Source of the DNA: Planctomycetota bacterium
GTDB lineage: Bacteria; Planctomycetota; Planctomycetia; Pirellulales; Lacipirellulaceae
Assembly (NCBI GenBank): GCA_022614705.1
Contig: JAKEIB010000070.1
Coordinates: 1 to 22,409, forward strand
DNA: 22,409 nt
Reading direction: 5' to 3'
This document shows, piece by piece, positions 13,077 to 20,765 of the stretch. The notes beneath the pieces are model-generated. The model did not search any database. It had not been told where the DNA came from and worked only from the letters and a program-made list of their open reading frames with translations. A program made the position numbers and the translations under genes. How positions within the stretch are numbered: the stretch's first letter is position 1; each line of letters opens with the position of its first letter.

Positions 13077-13717
13077 CGAACACTAATCAACGAACGAATT
13101 GGAAGCGGTTCAGCCTGCGGACTCTGTTCGTTTTGATGACGCTGTGCTGCATGTTGTTCGGCACCTGGGCGGCGTACGTCAATCCGTATCGGCTCCAGCA
13201 GCGATCGCTCGCCGTCGTCAACAACTTGCAAGGCAACACAGGCAAGGCCCCGGCCGAAGGCGCCGGTTGGCAGCGCTGGCTTGTCACGACGCTCCTCGGC
13301 GACGACGCCTTCCAGCAAGTCACCGAAGTCGACCTCAACGGCAAGAAGATCGACGACGAAACACTGCGCTCCCTTGCCGGCCTGATCTATCTCCGCAAAC
13401 TGTCGCTCGACTACACTGCCGTCACCGACGACAGCATCGCAACGCTTCGCTCGATGCCCAAATTGCAAAGCATCTCCCTACGCTACACAAACGTCTCCGA
13501 CCGCGGCGCCGAACAACTGGCCACGTTGCCCGAGCTGCGCAGCGCGTATCTCACCGGCACCAAGATCACCGACGCCGCGGTCCCGAACCTTGCGAAGCTG
13601 GGCTCACTTGAAGAGCTCTACATCCGCTGGACCGGCATCACCAACGACGGCGCGGACAGCCTCGCAACCGCGCTGCCCCGTTGCGACGTATATCATCACG
13701 CGCTTGTGACGCCATAA
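13073..13717 (+). CDS. membrane-anchored leucine-rich repeat protein
   Basis: The 214-residue product begins with a basic segment and one membrane helix (residues about 13-35, RFSLRTLFVLMTLCCMLFGT), an N-terminus seen in many planctomycete proteins. After a linker come about five repeats of roughly 24 residues of the form L-x(2)-L-x(2)-L-x-L-x(2)-T-x-[IV]-[ST]-D, e.g. 'LRKLSLDYTAVTDDSIATL', 'LQSISLRYTNVSDRGAEQL' and 'LRSAYLTGTKITDAAVPNL', typical of ribonuclease-inhibitor or cysteine-containing type LRRs. The repeats should face the periplasm and bind protein. ATG 13073 overlaps the stop of the PD40 gene, so the two are co-translated and may act together. No catalytic domain is seen. Confidence 0.85.
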   Translation: MTNTNQRTNWKRFSLRTLFVLMTLCCMLFGTWAAYVNPYRLQQRSLAVVNNLQGNTGKAPAEGAGWQRWLVTTLLGDDAFQQVTEVDLNGKKIDDETLRSLAGLIYLRKLSLDYTAVTDDSIATLRSMPKLQSISLRYTNVSDRGAEQLATLPELRSAYLTGTKITDAAVPNLAKLGSLEELYIRWTGITNDGADSLATALPRCDVYHHALVTP

Positions 13718-14301
13718 ACCCGCGCCGGCAATCGCGCAGCGGCAGTTGCTCCCAAATAGCCAAGTTCGAGTGTCGAAGACACTCTGTTATGTAGGGCGCT
13801 GCAGTTAGCTAAACCGCAAGTGGTCGGTTGATGTTCTCACATGGTAGTAGATCCCATTTCGTTCAGGCTGTAGGCTAACGGAAAAATGAAATGCAGGGCC
13901 CTTTGGGGCGGGGATCGTCGGCAAGCGCGCACGGCCGACTATGACAACCGTGGCAGCGGTTGACGGTCGTGAGCACTCACGATTCGATCCTGCTTTCCAA
14001 CCGCCCCATCGCTTGGCTGTCGTCCCATGGGTGGTCGTCGGCAGGGATGGCGCGGGCACTGACGATCGATTTAATACACAGACGTCAGCGTGATCCCTGC
14101 CAATCGCCTGCCGGCGGCGAGCGCTGCGGCAGCGACGACTCGGGCGGTCATTTCACGCGTGCCATCCTAGCACAGTGCGCGGCCAATTTCTACACAAATT
14201 TTTGGCCGCGCGCTGGTGGCCAAAAATAGGGGTTGACGGCGCCAATTGCGAAGACGCAAGCGTCGCTAAGCCGCAAGCGGATATCCGAATTCGGGATTGG
14301 A
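13718..14301. other. convergent spacer without a supported gene
   Basis: About 580 bases between the ends of the LRR gene and the surface protein gene. It holds a small perfect hairpin (GAGTGTC-GAA-GACACTC, 13768-13784), overlapping stem-loops at 14177-14227, a GACGC-AA-GCGTC hairpin (14253-14264) and the second copy of GCTAAGCCGCAAGCGG (14265-14280). An 84-codon minus-strand frame at 13805-14059 has no recognisable domain or ribosome site and is not called. Confidence 0.6.
14177..14227. terminator. overlapping stem-loops, possible terminator region
   Basis: GCGCGGCCAA (14177-14186) pairs perfectly with TTGGCCGCGC (14202-14211), and ATTTTTGGCC (14198-14207) pairs perfectly with GGCCAAAAAT (14218-14227). 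The two stems share bases and cannot form together. The second stem has A/T-rich ends in both directions and lies between convergent genes, so it could act as a weak two-way terminator. No extended T-tract is present. Confidence 0.3.
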
Positions 14302-17300
14302 TTATCCCGCGCGGCGCGCCACGCGATCGGTCGTTTGGCCCGGTTGATAGACGCCCGGATCGTCGGCGCCGTCGTCGTTCCAGTCGCCGACGACGGGCTG
14401 ATCGCCCGCGCCGCCGAGCTCGAAGACTTTGTCCTGCGCGTCGAGCTCGCGGTTGTGATTCGAGTCGACAAGCCACTGGCCGTCGCGGAACACGCCGATT
14501 TCGTCGACGCCGTCGCCGTCGAAGTCGCCCGCGACGGGCACGTCGCCGGACTGGCCAAACATGGCCGTCCCGTCGACGTTTGTGAATCGGCCGTCGCCGT
14601 CGAGATCGAGGTTCCACTGGCCGTCGCGGAACACGCCAATTTGCCGAATGCCGTCGCCGTTCCAGTCGCCGGTGATTGGCACGTCGGCCGGAGCGCCGTA
14701 ATGGAACACGTGGTCAATCAAATCGGCCCGGCTCTTGCCGCGGACGGTGCGCTTCATGAGGCGTCCGCCGCTGGTGGCGTCCTCCGCGGTCGGCGGCATG
14801 TTTTTCATCTTGCCTTCGGGCACGGTCGGGAAGTTATCGGTGTCCGGCAGACCTGGCTCGCGCGTGACGGCCCATGGATCGCGCGGCCACGCCGGGCCGT
14901 AGATGCCGATGTCGGTCTTGCCGTCGGCGTCCCAATCGCCGGTGACCGGCGAGTCGTCCTGGCTACCGAGCTGGGCCCACAAATCGCCCTCGTCCCATTG
15001 GCCGTTGCCGTTGAGGTCGAGATACCAGTGTCCATCGATGAAAACGCCAATGTCGGTAACACCGTCGCCGTTGAAATCGCCGGTGACGGCAACAGCATCC
15101 GCGCTGCCGAAAACCTCCTCGCGCAGCACGGTCACGTGGTCGCCATTCACTGTGGCCAATTTCCACTGGCCGTTCGTGAGCTGCACGTTCTGCCATGCGG
15201 TGGCGTCGATCTCGAGCGACGTCAACTGGAAGCGCACGTCGGCCGGCGTGATGCTCCGCGGCTGCCCCGCGTTCACCACGCTCAAGTGCCACGTAAAGCC
15301 GATCACCTGGCTCGAGCCGCCGAAGATATCAGGCGGTTTTACCACCGGTGCGAATGGCGTGAATACGAGCGGCGGAATATGCGGCACGCCGAACGCCGGC
15401 AGCGGCTTGGGCGGCGGCAGCTCCGGAGGCGTTTCCGGCGGTGGCGGAATGATCGGCGGCAACTCTTCGATAACCACTTCGCTGAAGTTGTTTTCCCGCG
15501 AGTGCTGGCCCACGGCGAGCGGAATCCGCACGATCGCGTTGTCGCCGAATTGCGTGCGGAACTGTTCGATCGTTAGTTGGGCCGGCGTCGGAATGCCGCC
15601 GGGCGTGCCACTGACGCTTACCGGGTTGACCGCGAAACCGCCGAGCGTGCCGGCATGATCGACGTTATCGATGACGCCCTCTGGCTGCACCTCGACGACG
15701 GCATACGTGCCGGCCGGCAAACCGGTGAAGTGATAAAAACCGTTGGCGTCGGTGGTGACGCGAATCGGCGTGCTCGACCCTCCGGCGTAATGACCGGGCA
15801 GCGCTTGATCGACCCAGATCGGATCGCCGCTCACGCCGTGACGCAGCTCGAGCGTCACGCCGGCCAGCGGCGTGTCGTCCGAAGTGCGAATGCCGTCGCG
15901 CTGCGCGGCAATTTGTTGCGACGTCAGCGTGTCGTCCGTGAGGATCGGTTTGCCATCGATGTACACGTAGCCGCTGATCTCCGCGGGCGGCTTCTCGCAG
16001 AAGTCGTATTGAATCGCGTTCAGGCCGGAGGTGATGTTGATGTCGGTGAAGATGCTGAACTCACCCGGCACGTCGTGCTTGTTGCCGCCGGCCGAGCCGA
16101 CGCGCTCGCCGCCGTCGAAATACGCCTGCGGCTGATGCTCGCGAACGCTGTACACGCCCGGGCGCAAACCCGTGAACTCGTATTCACCCGCCGCATTGGT
16201 GTACGTCGTCGCAAGCACGTTGCCGTTCGCATCGAGCAAATCGATCTGCACGCCTGCGAGCATGTGGTGCGGGTCGTCGAAGTTGCAGTCGGGCACATCA
16301 TCGGCGTGCACGCGGCCGCGGATGCTGCCCGGCAGTAGCTCGCCGAAGTTGTATTCCACGCCCATTTGGCCCCAATTGATCATGATCTGGCTGATCATGT
16401 CGCCCGGCGGCGACGCGGCGGCCACGCCGCCCAGATTGCCGGGTGTATCGATGCCGTCGAGCCAACCGGCCGGGTGAACTTCCATCACCGTGTACTTGCC
16501 GGCGGCCAGGTTGTTGAACTTATAAAAACCGTTGCCGTCGGTGGTCGCGCGCAGGCCCGTGTCGTTGCCATTGGCGTCGAGCAACTTGAGCACCACCCCC
16601 GCGATGCCCGTTTCGGGATTCGGCACGCTGCGATCGAAAATGCCGTCGTTCGACCGGTCGTGATACACGTAGCCCGAAAGCATCACGCCGACCTTCTCGC
16701 AAAAGTCGTACTGCACGGCATCCTCGCCCGGATCGAGATGGATGCTGTGAATCGTGTCGTGCTGAGCGCGCGTGCCGCCGGCGGAGCCGACGCGTTCGCC
16801 GCCGTCGTAGTAGCCGGCTGGTTGGATTTCGTGGATCTGGTAATCGCCGGCGCGCAGGCCATCGAAGCGGTACTCTCCCAGCGCGTTCGTGGTCGTCGTG
16901 GCGATGAGGTTGCCTTGCATGTCGCGCAGTTCAATGACGACGCCCGCGAGCAAAATCTCCGGATCGTGGAAGTTGCAATCCTCGTGCTCATCCGCGTGAA
17001 CGCGACCGGCGATCGAGGCGGGCGGTTTCTCGCAAAAGTCGTATTGAATCGCATGCTCGTCGGACGAGATGTCGATGTTCGTGAAGAAGCTGAACTCCTC
17101 GCCCTGGTCGTGCGAGCTACCGCCGGAGGAGCCGATGCGCTCGCCGCCGTCGAAGTAGTCTTCGGGCTGATGCTCGCGAATGCCGTATAGGCCCGGCCGC
17201 AGGCCGGTGAACTCGTATTCGCCGGCGGCATCGGTGTAGGTTGTGTCGATGACGTTACCTTGCGCGTCGAGCAGATCGATCCGCACGCCTTCGAGCATGT

Positions 17301-19248
17301 GGTGCGGGTCGTCGAAGTTGCAGTCGGGGCCGTCGTCGGCGTGCACGCGGCCGCGGATGCTACCGGGCAACAGCTCGCCGAAGTTGTACTCAACGCCCGG
17401 ATGGCCCCAGTTGATCATGATCTGGCTGATCATGTCGCCCGGCGGCGAAACGTCGGCCACGCCGCCCAGGTTGCCGGGCGTGTCCTTGCCGTCGAGCCAG
17501 CCGGTCGGGTGCACTTCCATCACCGAGTATTTGCCGGCCGCCAGGTTGTTGAACTTGTACGCACCGAGAGAGTCGGTCGTGGCGCGTTTGCCCGTGTCGT
17601 TGCCGTTGGCATCGAGCAGTTTCAGAATCACGCCGCCGATGCCTTCTTCCGTGCCGCGGTCGAAGACGCCGTCGTTGTCACGGTCGTGGTACACGTTGCC
17701 CGAGAGCATCACGCCGACCTTTTCGCAGAAGTCGTATTGAATCGCGTCGAGGCCGGACGTGATTTGGATGTCGGTGAAGATGCTGAACTGGCCGGGCACG
17801 TCGTACTTGTTGCCGCCGGCCGAGCCGATCCGCTCGCCACCGTCGTAGTATTGCGTCGGCTGATGCTCGCGAACCTGGTAGATGCCCGGCGCGAGGCCTG
17901 TGAATTCGTAGTTGCCGTTGGCGTCGGTGAGCGTGAAGCGAATAAGGTTGCCCTGCGCGTCGAGCAGATCGATGCGCACGCCCTCGAGCAGGATTTCTGG
18001 TTCGTCGAAGTTACAGTCTTCGTGCTCATCGGCGTGAACACGGCCGCGGATCGAGCCGGGCAACAGCTCGCCGAAGTTGTATTCCACGGCATGGTCGCCG
18101 AAGTCGAGCACGGCGCCGAAGATGCGGTCCTTGGGGCCGAGCGCTTCGCTGTCGGCCGTGCCGCCGTGATCGCCGGGCGTGTCCTTGCCATCGAGCCAGC
18201 CGGTGGGTTGATACTCACGGACGCCGTACGTGCCGGGGAACAGGTTGCGAAACTCGTAGAAGCCGAGCGTCTCGAGATTGGTCGACGTGGTGGTCGTGAT
18301 GCCGGTGCCGTTGCCATTTGCATCGACGAGTTCGAGCACTACTCCGCCGATGCCTTGTTCCGTGTTGCGATTGAACACACCGTCGTTGCTGCGGTCGTGA
18401 TAGACCCAACCGGAAAGCGACGCGAGCGGAATCTGCGGCGCGTACGCGACGGCGCCGGCCGTGCGATCGGTGAAGTCGTGTGTGGGCGAATACGCGTCGT
18501 CGTGCAGCGGCAGTTGGAGGCCGGTCGCGTTTTCAGCGGCCGCGAAGTCGTCGTCAAAGGCGTCCCAAAAGCGGCCGGTGAGCGTGAGATCGACATAGCC
18601 GACCGCCGAGAATTCGCCGGTCATGATCGACCGCTGAAACTCAGCGCCTTCGACCAGCGAGTTGGCTTCGATGTTGTCGCCTTCGATAAACTGCGCCTCG
18701 TCGGCGTCCAGCGAGAAGACGAGTTTTTCACCGGCGTCGAAGCCGGTGAGGTCGAACACGATCTGCGAGCCACCGTCGACGACCGTTACGCTATTGACCG
18801 TGAAGCCATTGGCGCTGGTGATCGTGAGCCCGGCGAAGTCGAACACGCCCAGGCCGCCGGCGGCCGTGTCGAAAAACACGTCGCCTTCGGTGAGGCCGTT
18901 TTGCTGCTTGTCGCCGTTGATCGTGAGGCGATTGAGCGTGGTGCCGGCCGCGCCGCCGCCGAACGAGACCTCAATGATGTCGGGCTGGCTGTCGTCGCCG
19001 GTGGCTTCTTCGAAATACACCGAGCCCAGGAGCACCTGCGGGACGTCGCCGGCCATCATGCGGCGCGATTCGAGCTCTTCGATCTGGCAGCGGCGCGGGG
19101 AGCGATTCGACGCGAGCCGGTTGCTCGACGATCCAGAACGGGGGCGGGGACGCCCCGGCTCGCTTTGCGAGATCTCCAGGTCGCTCGTAGCGAAACACAA
19201 GTCGCGAAGCGTGCTGAAAAGTCCCACGAGATGCCTCCGTGCACTCAT
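14302..19248 (-). CDS. giant secreted SdrD-B/Cna-B repeat protein with FG-GAP-like C-terminus
   Basis: The 1648-residue protein is probably surface-exposed or secreted. Near residue 62 it has IEELESRRMMAGDVP, the planctomycete extracellular LE-x-R motif. After a beta-rich domain come eight modules of 113-120 residues (about 277-1255) of two kinds: type A (SG-x-VYHDR-x-NDG...VEYNFGELLPG) and type B (SIRGRVHADEHEDCNF...AIQYDFCEK), in the order A-B-A-B-B-A-B-A. A proline-rich linker (about 1258-1305) leads to five FG-GAP/VCBS-like repeats with calcium-type loops (TGDFNGDGVTDIGVF, TGDWNGDGIRQIGVF). No sorting signal ends the chain. An upstream GTG (19290) would add 14 residues from the heptamer array, so ATG 19248 is chosen; neither has a Shine-Dalgarno. 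It lies 103 bp after the WD40 gene on the same strand and may share its transcript. Confidence 0.85.
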   Translation of the reverse strand: MSARRHLVGLFSTLRDLCFATSDLEISQSEPGRPRPRSGSSSNRLASNRSPRRCQIEELESRRMMAGDVPQVLLGSVYFEEATGDDSQPDIIEVSFGGGAAGTTLNRLTINGDKQQNGLTEGDVFFDTAAGGLGVFDFAGLTITSANGFTVNSVTVVDGGSQIVFDLTGFDAGEKLVFSLDADEAQFIEGDNIEANSLVEGAEFQRSIMTGEFSAVGYVDLTLTGRFWDAFDDDFAAAENATGLQLPLHDDAYSPTHDFTDRTAGAVAYAPQIPLASLSGWVYHDRSNDGVFNRNTEQGIGGVVLELVDANGNGTGITTTTSTNLETLGFYEFRNLFPGTYGVREYQPTGWLDGKDTPGDHGGTADSEALGPKDRIFGAVLDFGDHAVEYNFGELLPGSIRGRVHADEHEDCNFDEPEILLEGVRIDLLDAQGNLIRFTLTDANGNYEFTGLAPGIYQVREHQPTQYYDGGERIGSAGGNKYDVPGQFSIFTDIQITSGLDAIQYDFCEKVGVMLSGNVYHDRDNDGVFDRGTEEGIGGVILKLLDANGNDTGKRATTDSLGAYKFNNLAAGKYSVMEVHPTGWLDGKDTPGNLGGVADVSPPGDMISQIMINWGHPGVEYNFGELLPGSIRGRVHADDGPDCNFDDPHHMLEGVRIDLLDAQGNVIDTTYTDAAGEYEFTGLRPGLYGIREHQPEDYFDGGERIGSSGGSSHDQGEEFSFFTNIDISSDEHAIQYDFCEKPPASIAGRVHADEHEDCNFHDPEILLAGVVIELRDMQGNLIATTTTNALGEYRFDGLRAGDYQIHEIQPAGYYDGGERVGSAGGTRAQHDTIHSIHLDPGEDAVQYDFCEKVGVMLSGYVYHDRSNDGIFDRSVPNPETGIAGVVLKLLDANGNDTGLRATTDGNGFYKFNNLAAGKYTVMEVHPAGWLDGIDTPGNLGGVAAASPPGDMISQIMINWGQMGVEYNFGELLPGSIRGRVHADDVPDCNFDDPHHMLAGVQIDLLDANGNVLATTYTNAAGEYEFTGLRPGVYSVREHQPQAYFDGGERVGSAGGNKHDVPGEFSIFTDINITSGLNAIQYDFCEKPPAEISGYVYIDGKPILTDDTLTSQQIAAQRDGIRTSDDTPLAGVTLELRHGVSGDPIWVDQALPGHYAGGSSTPIRVTTDANGFYHFTGLPAGTYAVVEVQPEGVIDNVDHAGTLGGFAVNPVSVSGTPGGIPTPAQLTIEQFRTQFGDNAIVRIPLAVGQHSRENNFSEVVIEELPPIIPPPPETPPELPPPKPLPAFGVPHIPPLVFTPFAPVVKPPDIFGGSSQVIGFTWHLSVVNAGQPRSITPADVRFQLTSLEIDATAWQNVQLTNGQWKLATVNGDHVTVLREEVFGSADAVAVTGDFNGDGVTDIGVFIDGHWYLDLNGNGQWDEGDLWAQLGSQDDSPVTGDWDADGKTDIGIYGPAWPRDPWAVTREPGLPDTDNFPTVPEGKMKNMPPTAEDATSGGRLMKRTVRGKSRADLIDHVFHYGAPADVPITGDWNGDGIRQIGVFRDGQWNLDLDGDGRFTNVDGTAMFGQSGDVPVAGDFDGDGVDEIGVFRDGQWLVDSNHNRELDAQDKVFELGGAGDQPVVGDWNDDGADDPGVYQPGQTTDRVARRAG
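15960..18425 (-). repeat. eight tandem coding modules of about 345 bp
   Basis: Module boundaries lie near 18420, 18060, 17710, 17365, 17025, 16685, 16330 and 15985. Long stretches are nearly identical at the DNA level; for example 16326-16455 and 17356-17485 differ at few positions at an offset of 1030 bp. Such repeats can recombine and change module number. Confidence 0.85.
19135..19164. repeat. AGCGAGCCGGGGCG 30-mer, copy in surface protein gene
   Basis: Reverse complement of the addA copy at 9077-9106, 29 of 30 bases the same. Here the gene reads it as SEPGRPRPRSGS, in a basic, low-complexity region upstream of the LE-x-R motif, in a different frame from that used in addA. Confidence 0.85.
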
Positions 19249-19252
19249 GTAA

Positions 19253-19287
19253 GCAAGGAGCAAGGAGCAGGGAGCATGGAGCAAGAG
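19253..19287 (-). repeat. five-unit heptamer array before the surface protein gene
   Basis: On the plus strand: GCAAGGA, GCAAGGA, GCAGGGA, GCATGGA, GCAAGAG. In the gene's own direction the consensus is TCCNTGC, as at addB (2387-2421). It ends four bases before the chosen ATG. Confidence 0.85.
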
Positions 19288-19351
19288 CACATTCTTGCAT
19301 GCCCGCCGGTCGGCTTCCTACTCTTTGCCGTCAGTTGATCGATTACGTTCG

Positions 19352-20407
19352 CTATCGGGCTGAATCCGTCACGTCGCGCGACGCGGTTGCCGGCGCTGGT
19401 CCACCACTCAGGCTCCAGATGCGAACCGTCGTGTCGTAGCTGCCCGAGACGAGCGTCGTGCCTCGGCCGTCGCAAGCGAGCGCGGCGACCGTTCCTGTGT
19501 GGCCGACGAGCTGCGTCATTGCCTGGCGGCTATTCAGGTCCCAGAGCCAAATGCGATTATCGGTGCCGCCCGTGGCCAGCCGGTTGTTGTCGATGAACAA
19601 GAGCGCGTAAACCATCGCTGGCCGCGTCGAGAGCGTCATCACGGTTTGTCCCGTCGCGGTATCGAGCACGTGAATCGACTGGCTGCTGCCCGCGGCGGCC
19701 AGCCGGTTGCCATCCGGCGAAAACGCCAGCGCGCGAATGCGGCGGCCGTCCGTGTCGATGTCGCGCTCTTGCCTGCCGTTCGTCACGTTCCACACGCGAA
19801 TCCGTCCGTTGCGTCCGGCCACGGCCATCCGCGCGCCATCGGGCGAGAACGTCACGGTACGCACGTCGCTGCATGGACAAACCAGCTCCTGGCTGATTTG
19901 ACCGGATGACGTGTTGACGATTTTCAAATGGTTGCTGAACCCGACGACGGCAAGTTGATGGTTGTTCGGATGGAAGCACACCGATGCAACCGTGTTGTCG
20001 CAGCCGGGCAGTTCCAACACGCCGCGGTGGTCGTGAACATCCCACATACGGAGCGCGCGGTCGCCGCCGCCGGAGGCCACGGTGTTGCCGTCTTGCGACA
20101 GGACGACCGAATGGACCCAATCGGCGTGGCCGTCGAAACGACCTTTCATCTCGGCCGTCGCCGCGTCCCACACGGTGACGCGATGATCGTCGGTCGCGGC
20201 GGCGATCGTGCGGCCGTCGGGCGTGATCGTGACGCCCGTCACCACGGCGGGACGCTTCTGGTCGTCGGCCCCGCATTCGCATTGAATGACGCGCGAAGCA
20301 CGGATGACCGCCGGCTCAGCCGCCAGCAGCGTTTGAGCGGCAAGAATCGTTGCCAACCAATATGCGGTCGCAATGAACGGTGCGAATCGAACGGAGTCGG
20401 ACTTCAC
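19352..20407 (-). CDS. secreted seven-bladed WD40 repeat protein
   Basis: The 351-residue product starts with a signal peptide (residues 1 to about 29, hydrophobic core FIATAYWLATILAAQTLLAA) and then has seven WD40 repeats, enough for one closed propeller. Examples are 'VTGVTITPDGRTIAAATDDHRV-x-VWD', 'VHSVVLSQDGNTVASGGGDRAL-x-MWD', 'VRTVTFSPDGARMAVAGRNGRI-x-VWN' and 'GHTGTVAALACDGRGTTLVSGS'. WD40 propellers are protein-binding scaffolds; export to the periplasm is common in planctomycetes. The start is a GTG at 20407, the only start before the signal peptide, with a G-rich stretch (GGGGGCC) upstream. Blade 3 lacks the usual W-D end. It precedes the surface protein gene by 103 bp on the same strand. 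The partner is unknown. Confidence 0.88.
   Translation of the reverse strand: MKSDSVRFAPFIATAYWLATILAAQTLLAAEPAVIRASRVIQCECGADDQKRPAVVTGVTITPDGRTIAAATDDHRVTVWDAATAEMKGRFDGHADWVHSVVLSQDGNTVASGGGDRALRMWDVHDHRGVLELPGCDNTVASVCFHPNNHQLAVVGFSNHLKIVNTSSGQISQELVCPCSDVRTVTFSPDGARMAVAGRNGRIRVWNVTNGRQERDIDTDGRRIRALAFSPDGNRLAAAGSSQSIHVLDTATGQTVMTLSTRPAMVYALLFIDNNRLATGGTDNRIWLWDLNSRQAMTQLVGHTGTVAALACDGRGTTLVSGSYDTTVRIWSLSGGPAPATASRDVTDSAR

Positions 20408-20765
<358 letters not shown>

Noticed and set aside
13805..14059. 84-codon minus-strand frame in the convergent spacer
   Set aside because: No domain, no Shine-Dalgarno, and a composition rich in repeated small residues; I cannot support it as a gene.
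14233..17190. Series of plus-strand open frames (about 250-450 codons) opposite the surface protein gene
   Set aside because: Shadows caused by GC-rich codon use and by the repeats on the coding strand; no domains and no ribosome sites.
15960..18425. Possible CRISPR array, because of regular repeats
   Set aside because: The period is about 345 bp, both the repeat and the interval are coding, and the translated modules form a known protein architecture.
17260..19338. 692-codon open frame on the plus strand across the surface protein gene
   Set aside because: It is antisense to the repeated SdrD-B-like modules. Its own repetition mirrors them, it shows no known domain, and the minus-strand product has clear modules and motifs.
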